A stretch of 64,000 bases of DNA from SAR86 cluster bacterium AG-447-A08 (GTDB lineage: Bacteria; Pseudomonadota; Gammaproteobacteria; Magnimaribacterales; Magnimaribacteraceae): NCBI GenBank assembly GCA_003212335.1, contig QCQA01000001.1:186001-250000 (forward strand), written 5' to 3'. Of the stretch, positions 43,455 to 54,079 are shown in pieces. Both the position numbers and the translations under genes were made by a program. The notes beneath the pieces were generated by a model, which saw only the letters and a list, made by a program, of their open reading frames with translations, had not been told where the DNA came from and did not search any database. Positions within the stretch are counted from its first letter, which is position 1. Each line of letters begins with the position of its first letter.

Positions 43455-44996
43455 AGCTGGTGGTTTACTAGAAATATCATAGGTTACCCGAGATACTTCA
43501 GGAATTTCATTGATAATTCTATTAGAAACTTTTTCTAAGAAAGTATGTGGAAGTTTAGCTGACTTCGCAGTCATAAAATCTATAGTTTCAACTGCTCTTA
43601 GAGCAATGACATATTCATAACGCCTTGCATCCCCTACTACTCCAACGGATTTGACCGGTAAAAATACTGCAAAAGCTTGACTTACTTTCTCATAGTAACC
43701 ACCTTTAACCAACTCATTAATAAAAATGTCATCAGCTAATTGAAGGGTTTGAATATAAGGTCTTTTGATTTCACCAAGAATGCGGACACCTAAGCCGGGA
43801 CCTGGAAATGGGTGTCTAAATAATATCTCTTTTGGCAAACCAAGCTCTAAACCAATCTTTCTGACTTCATCTTTAAATAGGTCCTTTAAGGGCTCTATCA
43901 CAGGAAGATTAAGATAGCTCGGCAGCCCTCCTACATTATGATGAGATTTTATTACATGCGCAGATCCATTCTTTGTGCCAGCTGATTCAATAACATCAGG
44001 ATAAATTGTCCCCTGTGCTAACCATTGAATTTTTTTATTTCTTTTTGCCTCTTTAAGAAAGACATCTATAAAAGTTTTTCCAATAGCTTTGCGTTTCTGT
44101 TCCGGATCTTTTTTTCCTTTCAAATCTCTTAAGAATTGATTACCAGCATTAGCTCTTTTTACTTTGATTCCAAATTTTCCTTTGAAGGTTTCCATGACTT
44201 GGTCACCTTCATTGAGCCTAAGGAGTCCATTGTCTACAAAGATACAGGTTAACTGATTGCCTATTGCTTTTGAGAGTAATGCTGCAACAACAGCAGAATC
44301 CACGCCTCCTGATAAACCTAATAATACTTCTTGGTCTCCTACCTGCTCTCTTATTTCACTTACCGCTCGATCAATTATATTTTTAGAATTCCACAAACCT
44401 TTGCACCCTGATATATCTCTAACAAAGTTTTTCAATATCTTCTTGCCTTGCGGTGTGTGGGTTACCTCAGGATGAAACTGAAGACCGAATATCTTTTTTG
44501 TTGGATGATGAAAGGCTGCTATAGGACTGTTGTTGGTTGTTGCGCAAACCTTAAAATCTTTAGGAAGTTTGGAAACATGGTCTCCATGGCTCATCCAAAC
44601 ACTGATTTTGTTATTGTTTATACCTTTAAAAAGTCCAGACCCTTTATTTTTCAATAATAGATCAGCATGTCCGAATTCTCTTTTATCCGCCAATTCAACT
44701 TTTCCTTTTAGTTGCTTGGCTATGGATTGCATGCCATAGCAAATACCAAGGAGTGGGATGCCTAAATCAAATACTTTGTCAGGTATTTTAGGAGAACCTT
44801 TTTGCTTAACGGTTTCTGGACCTCCAGACAGGATGATGCCTTTGGCGTTAAAGTCTTTAATAGATTTAAGAGAAGCACGATGGTTGTATATCTCGCAATA
44901 AACACCTAATTCTCTTACTCTTCTGGCAATGAGTTGTGTGTACTGTGAACCGAAGTCAATTATTAAAATCTTATCGGCAAGGATATTCTTTGCCAT
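43437..44996 (-). CDS. guaA: GMP synthase (glutamine-hydrolysing)
   Basis: Converts XMP to GMP using glutamine and ATP. 519 residues, full length. The class I glutamine amidotransferase domain has the nucleophile motif LLGICYGMQ and the [11 protein letters not shown] histidine/glutamate; the ATP-pyrophosphatase P-loop is [12 protein letters not shown]; and the C-terminal dimerisation domain ends with the highly conserved TIEWE. Located 5 nt after guaB in the same operon. Its last codons are the apparent integration target for the three segments downstream; the gene itself remains intact. Confidence 0.98.
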   Translation of the reverse strand: MAKNILADKILIIDFGSQYTQLIARRVRELGVYCEIYNHRASLKSIKDFNAKGIILSGGPETVKQKGSPKIPDKVFDLGIPLLGICYGMQSIAKQLKGKVELADKREFGHADLLLKNKGSGLFKGINNNKISVWMSHGDHVSKLPKDFKVCATTNNSPIAAFHHPTKKIFGLQFHPEVTHTPQGKKILKNFVRDISGCKGLWNSKNIIDRAVSEIREQVGDQEVLLGLSGGVDSAVVAALLSKAIGNQLTCIFVDNGLLRLNEGDQVMETFKGKFGIKVKRANAGNQFLRDLKGKKDPEQKRKAIGKTFIDVFLKEAKRNKKIQWLAQGTIYPDVIESAGTKNGSAHVIKSHHNVGGLPSYLNLPVIEPLKDLFKDEVRKIGLELGLPKEILFRHPFPGPGLGVRILGEIKRPYIQTLQLADDIFINELVKGGYYEKVSQAFAVFLPVKSVGVVGDARRYEYVIALRAVETIDFMTAKSAKLPHTFLEKVSNRIINEIPEVSRVTYDISSKPPATIEWE

Positions 44997-45001
44997 AGGA
45001 T

Positions 45002-46501
<1,500 letters not shown>

Positions 46502-46558
46502 TCACCTAGTACCTTTTATTGAAGATACTTGATGTATAGTACGCAAAAAAGGAGAAAT

Positions 46559-47533
46559 ATGATTTCAGAACAACAAAAACCAGTCAATTCAGGATTTGGA
46601 GCTAAAACTGAGCCGAGCGAAGTACTAGATGGAATAGATTTAAATGGAAAAGTAGCCTTAGTTACAGGTGGATATTCTGGTATTGGTCTTGAAACCGCAA
46701 GAGGTCTAAAAGATGCAGGAGCAAGAGTTATTGTTCCAGCCAGAAGAACAGATGTAGCTAGATCAGAACTTTCTGGAGTAGTTGATGAAGAGGATATCTT
46801 AGAAATGGACCTAGCCGATCCTGCATCAGTGAATCGTTTTGTCAGCAACTTTCAAAATTCAGAAACTTCCTTAGATATCTTAATCAACAATGCAGCAGTA
46901 ATGGCATGTCCTCAAATGCCCACAAAAGAAGGGTGGGATTTGCAATTTGCAGTCAATCATATAGGTCACTTTATTCTTACAAAGGGGTTACTACCTATAA
47001 TGGCTAAATCATCAGAAGCAAGGATTGTTACCCTCTCATCAACTGGTCATAAACTATCTGGAATCCAATGGGAAGATGTTCATTTTGAAGAGTCTTATGA
47101 TAAATGGAAAGCTTACGGGCAATCCAAAACTGCGGCTAGCTTATTAGCTGTAGAAATTAGCAACAAAATGAAAAATGAAGGTATAAAAACTTATTCGGTA
47201 CATCCTGGTGGAATATTTACCCCTTTGCAAAGGCATTTAGAAAAAGAAGAAATGATTGCTTTAGGTTGGTTGGGAGAAGACGGTGAACTTTCAGAAATGG
47301 CTGCAGCTAACTTTAAGTCAACCACTCAAGGGGCAGCCACTAGTCTTTGGTGCGCAACTAGCCCAATGCTAAATGATGTTAGTGGGGTATATTGCGAAAA
47401 TTGCGATGTGGCCGCAAGACAAGAAGATGGACCTATGGCGAGATATATAGGAGTTGCAGACTGGGCAGTAGATACTGACGAAGCATCAAAACTGTGGGAG
47501 TTAACTGAACACACTCTAGCCTCTTTGGGTTAA
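46559..47533 (+). CDS. SDR family oxidoreductase (retinol-dehydrogenase/WWOX-like)
   Basis: About 324 residues. TGGYSGIGLETARGL binds the cofactor, with PARRTDVAR after beta-2 suggesting NADP(H); ILINNAAVM, LSSTGHKL and YGQSKTA (YxxxK) follow. The lengthened middle (GIQWEDVHFEESYDKW) matches the retinol-dehydrogenase/WW-domain-oxidoreductase-type SDRs. The ATG at 46559-46561 has GGAG five bases upstream, so I prefer it to the longer frame at 46529. Followed by an MFS gene after 28 nt. Confidence 0.9.
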   Translation: MISEQQKPVNSGFGAKTEPSEVLDGIDLNGKVALVTGGYSGIGLETARGLKDAGARVIVPARRTDVARSELSGVVDEEDILEMDLADPASVNRFVSNFQNSETSLDILINNAAVMACPQMPTKEGWDLQFAVNHIGHFILTKGLLPIMAKSSEARIVTLSSTGHKLSGIQWEDVHFEESYDKWKAYGQSKTAASLLAVEISNKMKNEGIKTYSVHPGGIFTPLQRHLEKEEMIALGWLGEDGELSEMAAANFKSTTQGAATSLWCATSPMLNDVSGVYCENCDVAARQEDGPMARYIGVADWAVDTDEASKLWELTEHTLASLG

Positions 47534-47561
47534 AATAGATTACATCTCAAATAAACCTTTA

Positions 47562-48806
47562 ATGAACACTTTCTTAGGATGGCGTATGGTGGCTATAGCT
47601 ATAGCCATTGACTTCTTTGCGGTCGGTTTTGCTTTTCAATCCTATCCAGTCATTCAACTACATCTTGAAGAAGAGCTAAATCTATCTAGATTTGTAACTA
47701 CATTGAGTATCCCAATATTCATGATGTGTTCCGCGATATTTTTTCCCATAGTGGGAAGGCTTCTCGATCGATATTCAGTTAAGAAAATAATTGTATGGGG
47801 CGGGTTTATATATTCAATCAGCCTGATGAGCCTCTATCTCACGGTAAATTACCTAACTTTTATTATTATTTATGGTCTTCCAATTGCTTTAGGGGCAACC
47901 CTAATGGGTAACCTTGCAACTTCCAAGTTAGTTTCTTCATGGTTTGAGAAACAGGCAGGTAGAGCACTAGGTATAGCTGCTGTTGGTGTTTCATTCGCAG
48001 GTTTCATTTTTCCTAACTTAACTCAATACTTTTTAATGGATGTATTGCTCCTTGAATGGAGAGAGGTTTACCTTGTCTTTGGTTTGTTTTTATTAGTTAT
48101 CATAACCCCACTTATTTTTTTACTAGTCATAGATAAACCTGAAGATGTAGGACAAGAAGTTGATGGAGGTTTAGAGTTAGAAGGGATAGTGCCAGACGAT
48201 AATTACGGTATTGAATGGGAAATTAGAGATCTTTTAAAAGATAGAAATTTTTGGATCCTAACTGTTGTATTCTCTATGCAGTTTTCTTCAATGATGGCCA
48301 TTCTCGCCCACCTTACTTTTTATGCTGCAGAGAGAGGTTGGGCTGATCAAGCAGCTTTCATATTTGGGATGTATGCAATACCTGCTATGTTAAGCAAAGT
48401 AGTGTTCGGGTGGTTGGTTGAAAAGAAGCTTGATCCTAGAACGGCTGTTACTATCTCCCTGGCATTGCAAGCATTAGGCTTATTATTAATAACAGTTACC
48501 CAAACACCCGCACAATTAGCCATAGTCATAGCCTTATTTGGATTTGGTGGAGGGGCCGGTTTACCGATGAGTAATATTCTTTTCAGAAATACCTTTACTC
48601 CAAAAAGTTTTGGTACTTCTAGGGGTCTTTCTCAACCGTTTATATTTTTATTTCAAGCAATTGGTACGCCTGGAGTTGCCCTTCTCTTTCAACACTATGG
48701 CAGCTATGACAATGCTTTCTTGTTGCTTACTATCATGGTGGTGATAGCTATATTTGTAATTTGGTTAATGAAAAAACCTCAGGACGACTTATTAAGTAGT
48801 TCTTGA
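47562..48806 (+). CDS. MFS transporter (OFA/monocarboxylate-like)
   Basis: 414 residues with 12 predicted membrane helices in two six-helix halves separated by a hydrophilic loop (about 190-225, EVDGGLELEGIVPDDN). FFPIVGRLLDRYSVKKI is the loop 2-3 signature of the major facilitator superfamily, and LFGFGGGAGLPMSN lies in the second half. The arrangement resembles oxalate/formate-antiporter-like or monocarboxylate porters. Its 3' end overlaps the convergent hydrolase gene by 28 bp. Substrate unknown. Confidence 0.87.
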   Translation: MNTFLGWRMVAIAIAIDFFAVGFAFQSYPVIQLHLEEELNLSRFVTTLSIPIFMMCSAIFFPIVGRLLDRYSVKKIIVWGGFIYSISLMSLYLTVNYLTFIIIYGLPIALGATLMGNLATSKLVSSWFEKQAGRALGIAAVGVSFAGFIFPNLTQYFLMDVLLLEWREVYLVFGLFLLVIITPLIFLLVIDKPEDVGQEVDGGLELEGIVPDDNYGIEWEIRDLLKDRNFWILTVVFSMQFSSMMAILAHLTFYAAERGWADQAAFIFGMYAIPAMLSKVVFGWLVEKKLDPRTAVTISLALQALGLLLITVTQTPAQLAIVIALFGFGGGAGLPMSNILFRNTFTPKSFGTSRGLSQPFIFLFQAIGTPGVALLFQHYGSYDNAFLLLTIMVVIAIFVIWLMKKPQDDLLSSS

Positions 48807-49666
48807 ATAAGATTATCTAGATTCTCTATAAATGGTAATGGCTGATCTAACATCAGATGATGTTGAGCGTCCTTGAGGCCTAAAATTGGTGAACCCTCTG
48901 GCAGAAGATCCGCCATACCTTTTACTCCGGATCTAGCATTAAATTCAACAGTATGTTCGCCATAATAAAAGCCAACGGGACATTGGAGTTCAGATAAGAT
49001 CTTGGAATGATCTGATCCTATAACTAAGCCATCGTATGCTGATGGATCAAAGGTCCACGCCCATCCTTCTTCAGTTTCTCTAATAGAGTGATCTGCAATG
49101 TAATCAACTAAAAATTGATTAACACAAGACTGAGGAGGCATTAATCTAAATCTCTTAATAAGTTCATCTCTTTCTTTAACAATTCTTGGTGGTCTCGCAG
49201 GAGTTCGATCTTCATACCATTCATGATGTTCTTCAGGTGTGTAGACTACAAAATCTACCAGCAATAATCCTGCCATCTTGCTACTGTGTTTGGAAGCTGT
49301 GATTAAAGAAACCATTCCACCAAAACTATGACCTACTATTACAGGATTCTCCATTCCTGCATCATTAACAACTCCCCAGACATCATCAACAAAAGTATCT
49401 CTGGTATAAAAAGATCTCCAATCGCTTCCACCCATTCCAGAGAAGCTCATTACTACAAAATGATATTTATCAGACAGGATAGCTCCAATAAATTTAAACC
49501 AATGAGCATGAGCATTAGTGCCATGCAACATAATTACACTTTGATTTTCTGGATTGCCCCATTCCATATATTCAATGCGAGCTCCATTAACCTCAACGAA
49601 CTTACTTTTATGTTCTGTGTTTAAGGCTTTATCAAACCAATCGGGATTAGTTGTAATGAGTTCCAT
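48779..49666 (-). CDS. alpha/beta hydrolase
   Basis: 295 residues. The oxyanion-hole strand is SVIMLHGTNAHAHW, the nucleophile elbow VGHSFGGMVSL (Ser), and the catalytic histidine DAQHHLMLDQP near the C-terminus; a cap domain with WYEDRTPARPPRIV lies between. Similar to epoxide hydrolase/haloalkane dehalogenase-like esterases. Cytoplasmic. Convergent and overlapping with the MFS gene by 28 bp. Substrate unknown. Confidence 0.88.
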   Translation of the reverse strand: MELITTNPDWFDKALNTEHKSKFVEVNGARIEYMEWGNPENQSVIMLHGTNAHAHWFKFIGAILSDKYHFVVMSFSGMGGSDWRSFYTRDTFVDDVWGVVNDAGMENPVIVGHSFGGMVSLITASKHSSKMAGLLLVDFVVYTPEEHHEWYEDRTPARPPRIVKERDELIKRFRLMPPQSCVNQFLVDYIADHSIRETEEGWAWTFDPSAYDGLVIGSDHSKILSELQCPVGFYYGEHTVEFNARSGVKGMADLLPEGSPILGLKDAQHHLMLDQPLPFIENLDNLIQELLNKSS

Positions 49667-49724
49667 CTTCTAATTTAAAAAGCGACGATATTAGATGATT
49701 CTAAAGATTAATTGAACCTTTAAT

Positions 49725-50063
49725 TTAGGTATTTAAAGCATCAGTTTTGGCTGCTGCAATAAAATCATTTTTATGCAGGCCACCAATCTTATGAGTCCAC
49801 CACGTAACTTCAACTTTACCCCATTCTAGGAGAATTGCGGGATGATGATCCTCCTCTTCTGCCAAGGCGGCTACTTTTTGAGTGAATTCTAGGGATTTTG
49901 CATAATCTTGAAACTTAAATACTTTATTAAGCATTAGAACCGAGTCTTTTGTAATTGGCTGCCAATCAGGAATCTCTTTTAGTAGATCGGGTAGTTCATC
50001 ATCTGTAACTCGAGGTGCATCAGCTCTGCAAGCAACACACTTTTGTTTAAGTAAGTCTTCCAT
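49725..50063 (-). CDS. phhB: 4a-hydroxytetrahydrobiopterin dehydratase
   Basis: 112-residue pterin-4a-carbinolamine dehydratase. EEEDHHPAILLEWGKVEVTW and WTHKIGGLHKNDFIAAAK contain the three histidines of the active site and the family signature. It recycles the pterin cofactor of aromatic amino acid hydroxylases. No phenylalanine hydroxylase gene is in the window. It is located 2 nt after fumC on the same strand. Confidence 0.92.
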   Translation of the reverse strand: MEDLLKQKCVACRADAPRVTDDELPDLLKEIPDWQPITKDSVLMLNKVFKFQDYAKSLEFTQKVAALAEEEDHHPAILLEWGKVEVTWWTHKIGGLHKNDFIAAAKTDALNT

Positions 50064-50065
50064 AA

Positions 50066-51472
50066 CTATTTACTGATTCCTCCTTTGGTTAATTTAGAGG
50101 GATTTAATAACTTTTTGAGCTGTGCTTCGGTCAAATCAGTTTCTTCACTGGCAACTTCAATAATAGGCTTACCTAGCTTATATGCTTTTTTTGCAATCTC
50201 AGCTGCTTTTTCATATCCGATAATCGGATTGAGTGCGGTCACTAAAATAGGATTTCTCGACAAGGATGTTTCGAGATTTTTTTTGTTAACTTTAAAAGTC
50301 TTTATAGCTTTAGTGGCCAGTACATTCATGGCTCCAGATAAGAGATTAATACTCTTGAGTAGGTTATAGGCGATAACTGGAAGCATGACATTTAATTGAA
50401 AATTTCCTGCTTGAGCAGCAACCGTTATAGAAACATCATTTCCTATGACATCAGCAGAGGCCATTGTCACTGCCTCCGGTATAACGGGATTTACTTTACC
50501 TGGCATGATGCTACTTCCTGGTTGCAAGGCTTGTAACTCGATTTCAGATAAACCTGCTAACGGTCCACTATTCATCCACCGCAAATCATTTGAAATCTTC
50601 ATTAAAATGACGGCAAGATTCTTTAACTCTCCAGAGAGTTGAACAGAGCAATCTTGAGCGCTTAGCTCATGGAAGAAATTTGAGCTTGGAACACACTTAC
50701 AGTTACTTCCAGATAACTTAGTCAATTCTTGTGCAAAAATCTTAGCAAACTGCTTGTGAGCGTTTATGCCACTTCCAACAGCAGTGCCACCTTGAGGCAT
50801 TTCTAAAAATCTCTCCTCAATAACTCCTAGCATTTTACGCGATGCATTTAACTGGCTTGACCAAGCTTTAAGCTCATCAGAGAAGTCAACTGGCATAGCA
50901 TCCATAAGATGTGTTCTTCCTGTTTTTGCAATGCCTGAAACAGACTCAGCTTTCTTATCAATTTCATTTATTAATTTATCTAAAGCTGGATAAAGCTTTT
51001 TAGTTAGATCCATATGAGCAGAAACTTTGATCGCCGTTGGGATTACGTCATTGCTGCTTTGACTCATATTCACGTCATCGTTTGCTCCAATATCTAATTT
51101 AGAATTTTTTGATGCTAAATTTGCAATAACTTCATTAGCATTCATATTAGAGCTGGTTCCAGAGCCTGTCTGAAAAACATCTATAGGAAATTCATGATGA
51201 TGTTTTTCTTGCCAAACCTCCTTAGACGCTCTTGATATAGCCCTAGCTTTATTAGCAGGTAGTAATTTTAATTTGGAGTTAGCCCTTGCAGCAGCATCTT
51301 TAATCAATCCAAGAGAACTGACAAAAGATTTAGTGAAGGGAAAATCCATTTTTATTCCGCTAATGGGAAAGTTGTCTACTGCTCTTTGTGTTTGAGCTCC
51401 CCAAAGTGCTTTCTTAGGCACCTTAACCTCGCCTAAGCTATCTTTTTCAATTCTATAATTTTTTGTTGCCAT
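50066..51472 (-). CDS. fumC: class II fumarate hydratase
   Basis: Interconverts fumarate and malate in the TCA cycle. 468 residues, the usual length. The fumarase/aspartase signature GSSIMPGKVNPVIPE is present, with TGSGTSSNMNANEVIA and KTGRTHLMDAMPV forming the other two conserved regions; the order matches fumarase C. The AQAGNFQLNVMLP region is also characteristic, distinguishing it from aspartase. Oxygen- and iron-insensitive type. Confidence 0.96.
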   Translation of the reverse strand: MATKNYRIEKDSLGEVKVPKKALWGAQTQRAVDNFPISGIKMDFPFTKSFVSSLGLIKDAAARANSKLKLLPANKARAISRASKEVWQEKHHHEFPIDVFQTGSGTSSNMNANEVIANLASKNSKLDIGANDDVNMSQSSNDVIPTAIKVSAHMDLTKKLYPALDKLINEIDKKAESVSGIAKTGRTHLMDAMPVDFSDELKAWSSQLNASRKMLGVIEERFLEMPQGGTAVGSGINAHKQFAKIFAQELTKLSGSNCKCVPSSNFFHELSAQDCSVQLSGELKNLAVILMKISNDLRWMNSGPLAGLSEIELQALQPGSSIMPGKVNPVIPEAVTMASADVIGNDVSITVAAQAGNFQLNVMLPVIAYNLLKSINLLSGAMNVLATKAIKTFKVNKKNLETSLSRNPILVTALNPIIGYEKAAEIAKKAYKLGKPIIEVASEETDLTEAQLKKLLNPSKLTKGGISK

Positions 51473-51568
51473 TAATTTTCTTTTGTATTTTTGTACTACG
51501 GGATATATTTTAGCAAATATGCTAGATTAATAATCTGAATTTAATTTATCACCTTTATTGGAGAGAGA

Positions 51569-52366
51569 ATGATGGATATAGATGTAACAAAAGGAAAAAC
51601 AGAGCCAAGAAGTAAAGGCAATTTAAATCCTCCTGAATTTAATTCTATTGATGAAGAAAGAAGACATGGTTTAGAAAGATTAGCCAGCGCCTTTCGTATG
51701 TTTGCTCACTTTGGTTTTGATGAGGGGCTCGCTGGGCATATAACCCTTAGAGATCCGGAACACAAAGATCATTTTTGGGTAAATCCATTTGGTGTCCACT
51801 TTGGCCAAATGAAGGTTTCTGATTTACTTTTGGTAAGTCACGATGGAGATATCGTAATTGGAGATAGGCCAGTAAATAATGCAGCTTTTGCAATTCACTC
51901 AAGATTACACATGAATCATCCAGACTTAAATGCTGCAGCTCATTCCCATTCTATGTACGGAAAAACTTTCTCTACTATGGGTAGATTATTAGAGCCAATA
52001 ACTCAAGATTCGTGCGCCTTTTTTGACAATCATGTCCTATTTGATGACTTTACCGGTGTAGTCCTTGAGACAAGTGAGGGAGATAGAATTGCTGAGGCAC
52101 TAGGAGACAAAAAGGCAGCAATTTTGAAAAACCACGGTCTTCTAACTACCGGCAAAACTGTTGATGAAGCAGCATGGGGCTTCTTATCTATGGACAGATG
52201 CTGTCAATCTCAGTTGATGGCAGAGACTGTCGGTCAAATGCAACGAATACCGGATGATGTAGCTGAAGTAACAAGAGGCCAAGTTGGTTCCCCTTTTGGA
52301 ATGTGGGCAAGTTACCAGCCTATATATGACCTAATGGTAGAGAAAGACGATAGCTTTTTAAACTAG
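51569..52366 (+). CDS. class II aldolase/adducin family protein
   Basis: 265 residues. Metal-binding histidines occur in AAHSHSMYG and in LKNHGLLTTG, with the adducin-like lead FRMFAHFGFDEGLAGHITLR. Members include fuculose- and ribulose-phosphate aldolases/epimerases, but this clade is generally uncharacterised. GGAGAGAGA precedes two consecutive ATGs (51569, 51572). Its 3' end overlaps a convergent OYE gene by 4 bp. Substrate unknown. Confidence 0.88.
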   Translation: MMDIDVTKGKTEPRSKGNLNPPEFNSIDEERRHGLERLASAFRMFAHFGFDEGLAGHITLRDPEHKDHFWVNPFGVHFGQMKVSDLLLVSHDGDIVIGDRPVNNAAFAIHSRLHMNHPDLNAAAHSHSMYGKTFSTMGRLLEPITQDSCAFFDNHVLFDDFTGVVLETSEGDRIAEALGDKKAAILKNHGLLTTGKTVDEAAWGFLSMDRCCQSQLMAETVGQMQRIPDDVAEVTRGQVGSPFGMWASYQPIYDLMVEKDDSFLN

Positions 52367-53472
52367 GCTTTCTTTAAAGCTTCTTTCATTTTGTCATCGT
52401 AGCCTTCTACGAAACCCCAGTTAGACATATAGTCTATAAATTTGGGGGAAAGACCCTCATTGGCAAGATAATCTGCAGTTACAGGAACTGTCGGAGGAAT
52501 GAATTCAGGGTTCTCTTCATATAGCTTAGGAAAATTATGGTTAAGTATGGCCGCCCTTCCTAACATTACCCAATCAATATTTTCTTCCATAGCTTTAGTT
52601 GCATCTTGAGGTGTTCTTATATTCCCTGCCACTCCAAGTCGGGTATTGCCCTTTTTAAGTTCAGAGAAATGTTGTATCAGAGTTTTGTCTTTAAAATCTT
52701 CTTCTTGAGGTTCTTTAAAACAATCCCATAAAGACATGTCTAAAAAATCTAGTTTGTTTGAAACCATGAGTTGCTCAGCAAGTAGTTTGGACTCTCCAAG
52801 TTTGATACCAAATCTTTCAGAAGAGAGTCTGACACCCAACATGAAGTCCTTTGAGCACTCAGATCTAATGCCGTCAATTATTTCATTGAGTAAACGCGAT
52901 CTTCCTTCTAGATCTCCACCATATTCATCATCCCTGAGGTTTACTTCATCACTTAAAAATTGACATAAGATATATCCATGAGCACCATGGAGTTCGACCC
53001 CATGAAAACCAGCTTTTTCTGATCTTACAGCGCCTGAAATAAAATCATCTCTAAGTATTTTTACTTCATCTAGAGATAACGCTCTAGCAGAAAATTCTTC
53101 ATTAGCGGATGGACATACCGGATCTTCTCCGATGAGTTCCTTGGGAGAGCGCATACCAGCATGATGTAGTTGAACGATAGAGATACTATCCAAACTATTT
53201 ATTCTATTTGCTAACCTAGTTAATCCCTCAAGATGATCATCTGAAAAAACTCCCATTTGCCCAGGAAAGCCTTTTCCAATTGCCTGAACATGTGAAGCAC
53301 AAGTCATTGTTAAGCCAAAGCCCCCTTCGGCTCTCTTGGTAAGCCAATGAAATTCTTCCTCTGACATAATTCCATCTTCATGACTTTGTGAATTAGTTAA
53401 TGGAGCTAACATGAACCTATTCTTCATGTCAGGACCCCGAGTAAAATCTAATGGAGAAAGTAATTTACTCAC
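52363..53472 (-). CDS. NADH:flavin oxidoreductase (old yellow enzyme family)
   Basis: 369-residue FMN TIM-barrel. NRFMLAPLTNSQSHEDG begins the barrel, VQLHHAGMR carries a barrel strand, GVELHGAHGYILCQFLSDE holds the substrate-binding histidines, and LGVAGNIRTPQDA and WVMLGRAAILN complete the phosphate-binding end. Second OYE of the window and the shorter of the two. It ends 4 bp into the aldolase gene and its start overlaps the stop of the HCCA-isomerase-like gene by 8 nt. Confidence 0.9.
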   Translation of the reverse strand: MSKLLSPLDFTRGPDMKNRFMLAPLTNSQSHEDGIMSEEEFHWLTKRAEGGFGLTMTCASHVQAIGKGFPGQMGVFSDDHLEGLTRLANRINSLDSISIVQLHHAGMRSPKELIGEDPVCPSANEEFSARALSLDEVKILRDDFISGAVRSEKAGFHGVELHGAHGYILCQFLSDEVNLRDDEYGGDLEGRSRLLNEIIDGIRSECSKDFMLGVRLSSERFGIKLGESKLLAEQLMVSNKLDFLDMSLWDCFKEPQEEDFKDKTLIQHFSELKKGNTRLGVAGNIRTPQDATKAMEENIDWVMLGRAAILNHNFPKLYEENPEFIPPTVPVTADYLANEGLSPKFIDYMSNWGFVEGYDDKMKEALKKA

Positions 53473-54067
53473 TTAACTTTTCCTCCACCTGCCACAAATT
53501 ATCTTTACCAAAATACATTTCATCACCCACAAAAAAGGTTGGTATTCCAAAAACGCCTCTTTCTGCTGCTGCTTCGGTATTCGAAATGAGCTTTGCTTTA
53601 ACATCAGGATCTTGCATTTGTTCCATAAGCTTTTCGGCATCTAGGCCAGACTCTTCAAATGCCGCTTTGATTACTTCAGGATCATCCATTTTTTTTGGCT
53701 CTTCCCACATATGAACCAAGACTTTATCTATATAATCTTCAAGATAACCATCCATGTCTGCTGCAACTGCTCCTCTAATAATCTGCAAACTAATTACAGG
53801 AAAATGTGGATTCATCTGAAACTTTTGTAAGCCGTGCCTCTCTATAAAGCGTTGCATCTCTATATTTTGATATTCATTCTTATTTTTGACTCCAAAAAAC
53901 TGCTCCATAGGAGGTTTATTGTTTGTTAACTTAAAAATCCCTCCCAACAGCACAGGGATATAATTGACACTAGCGCCTGTTCTTTCTTTAATTGATTGCA
54001 TTACCTTATGGCTCAAATAAGCATTAGGACTTGCAAAATCAAAATAAAAATCTACTTCTTTAGACAT
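53465..54067 (-). CDS. 2-hydroxychromene-2-carboxylate isomerase-like (DsbA/GST-kappa family)
   Basis: 200 residues. The DsbA-like fold shows DFYFDFASPNAYLSHKVM with the SPN motif in place of a CxxC, RGVFGIPTFFVGDEMYFGKD at the cis-Pro (IPT), and a helical insertion. Members of this family isomerise hydroxychromene carboxylate in naphthalene breakdown using glutathione; related proteins act on other aromatics. Starts 13 nt after a carboxylesterase gene; the esterase, this protein and the OYE are contiguous. Confidence 0.85.
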   Translation of the reverse strand: MSKEVDFYFDFASPNAYLSHKVMQSIKERTGASVNYIPVLLGGIFKLTNNKPPMEQFFGVKNKNEYQNIEMQRFIERHGLQKFQMNPHFPVISLQIIRGAVAADMDGYLEDYIDKVLVHMWEEPKKMDDPEVIKAAFEESGLDAEKLMEQMQDPDVKAKLISNTEAAAERGVFGIPTFFVGDEMYFGKDNLWQVEEKLSE

Positions 54068-54079
54068 AACCTCTCTCCT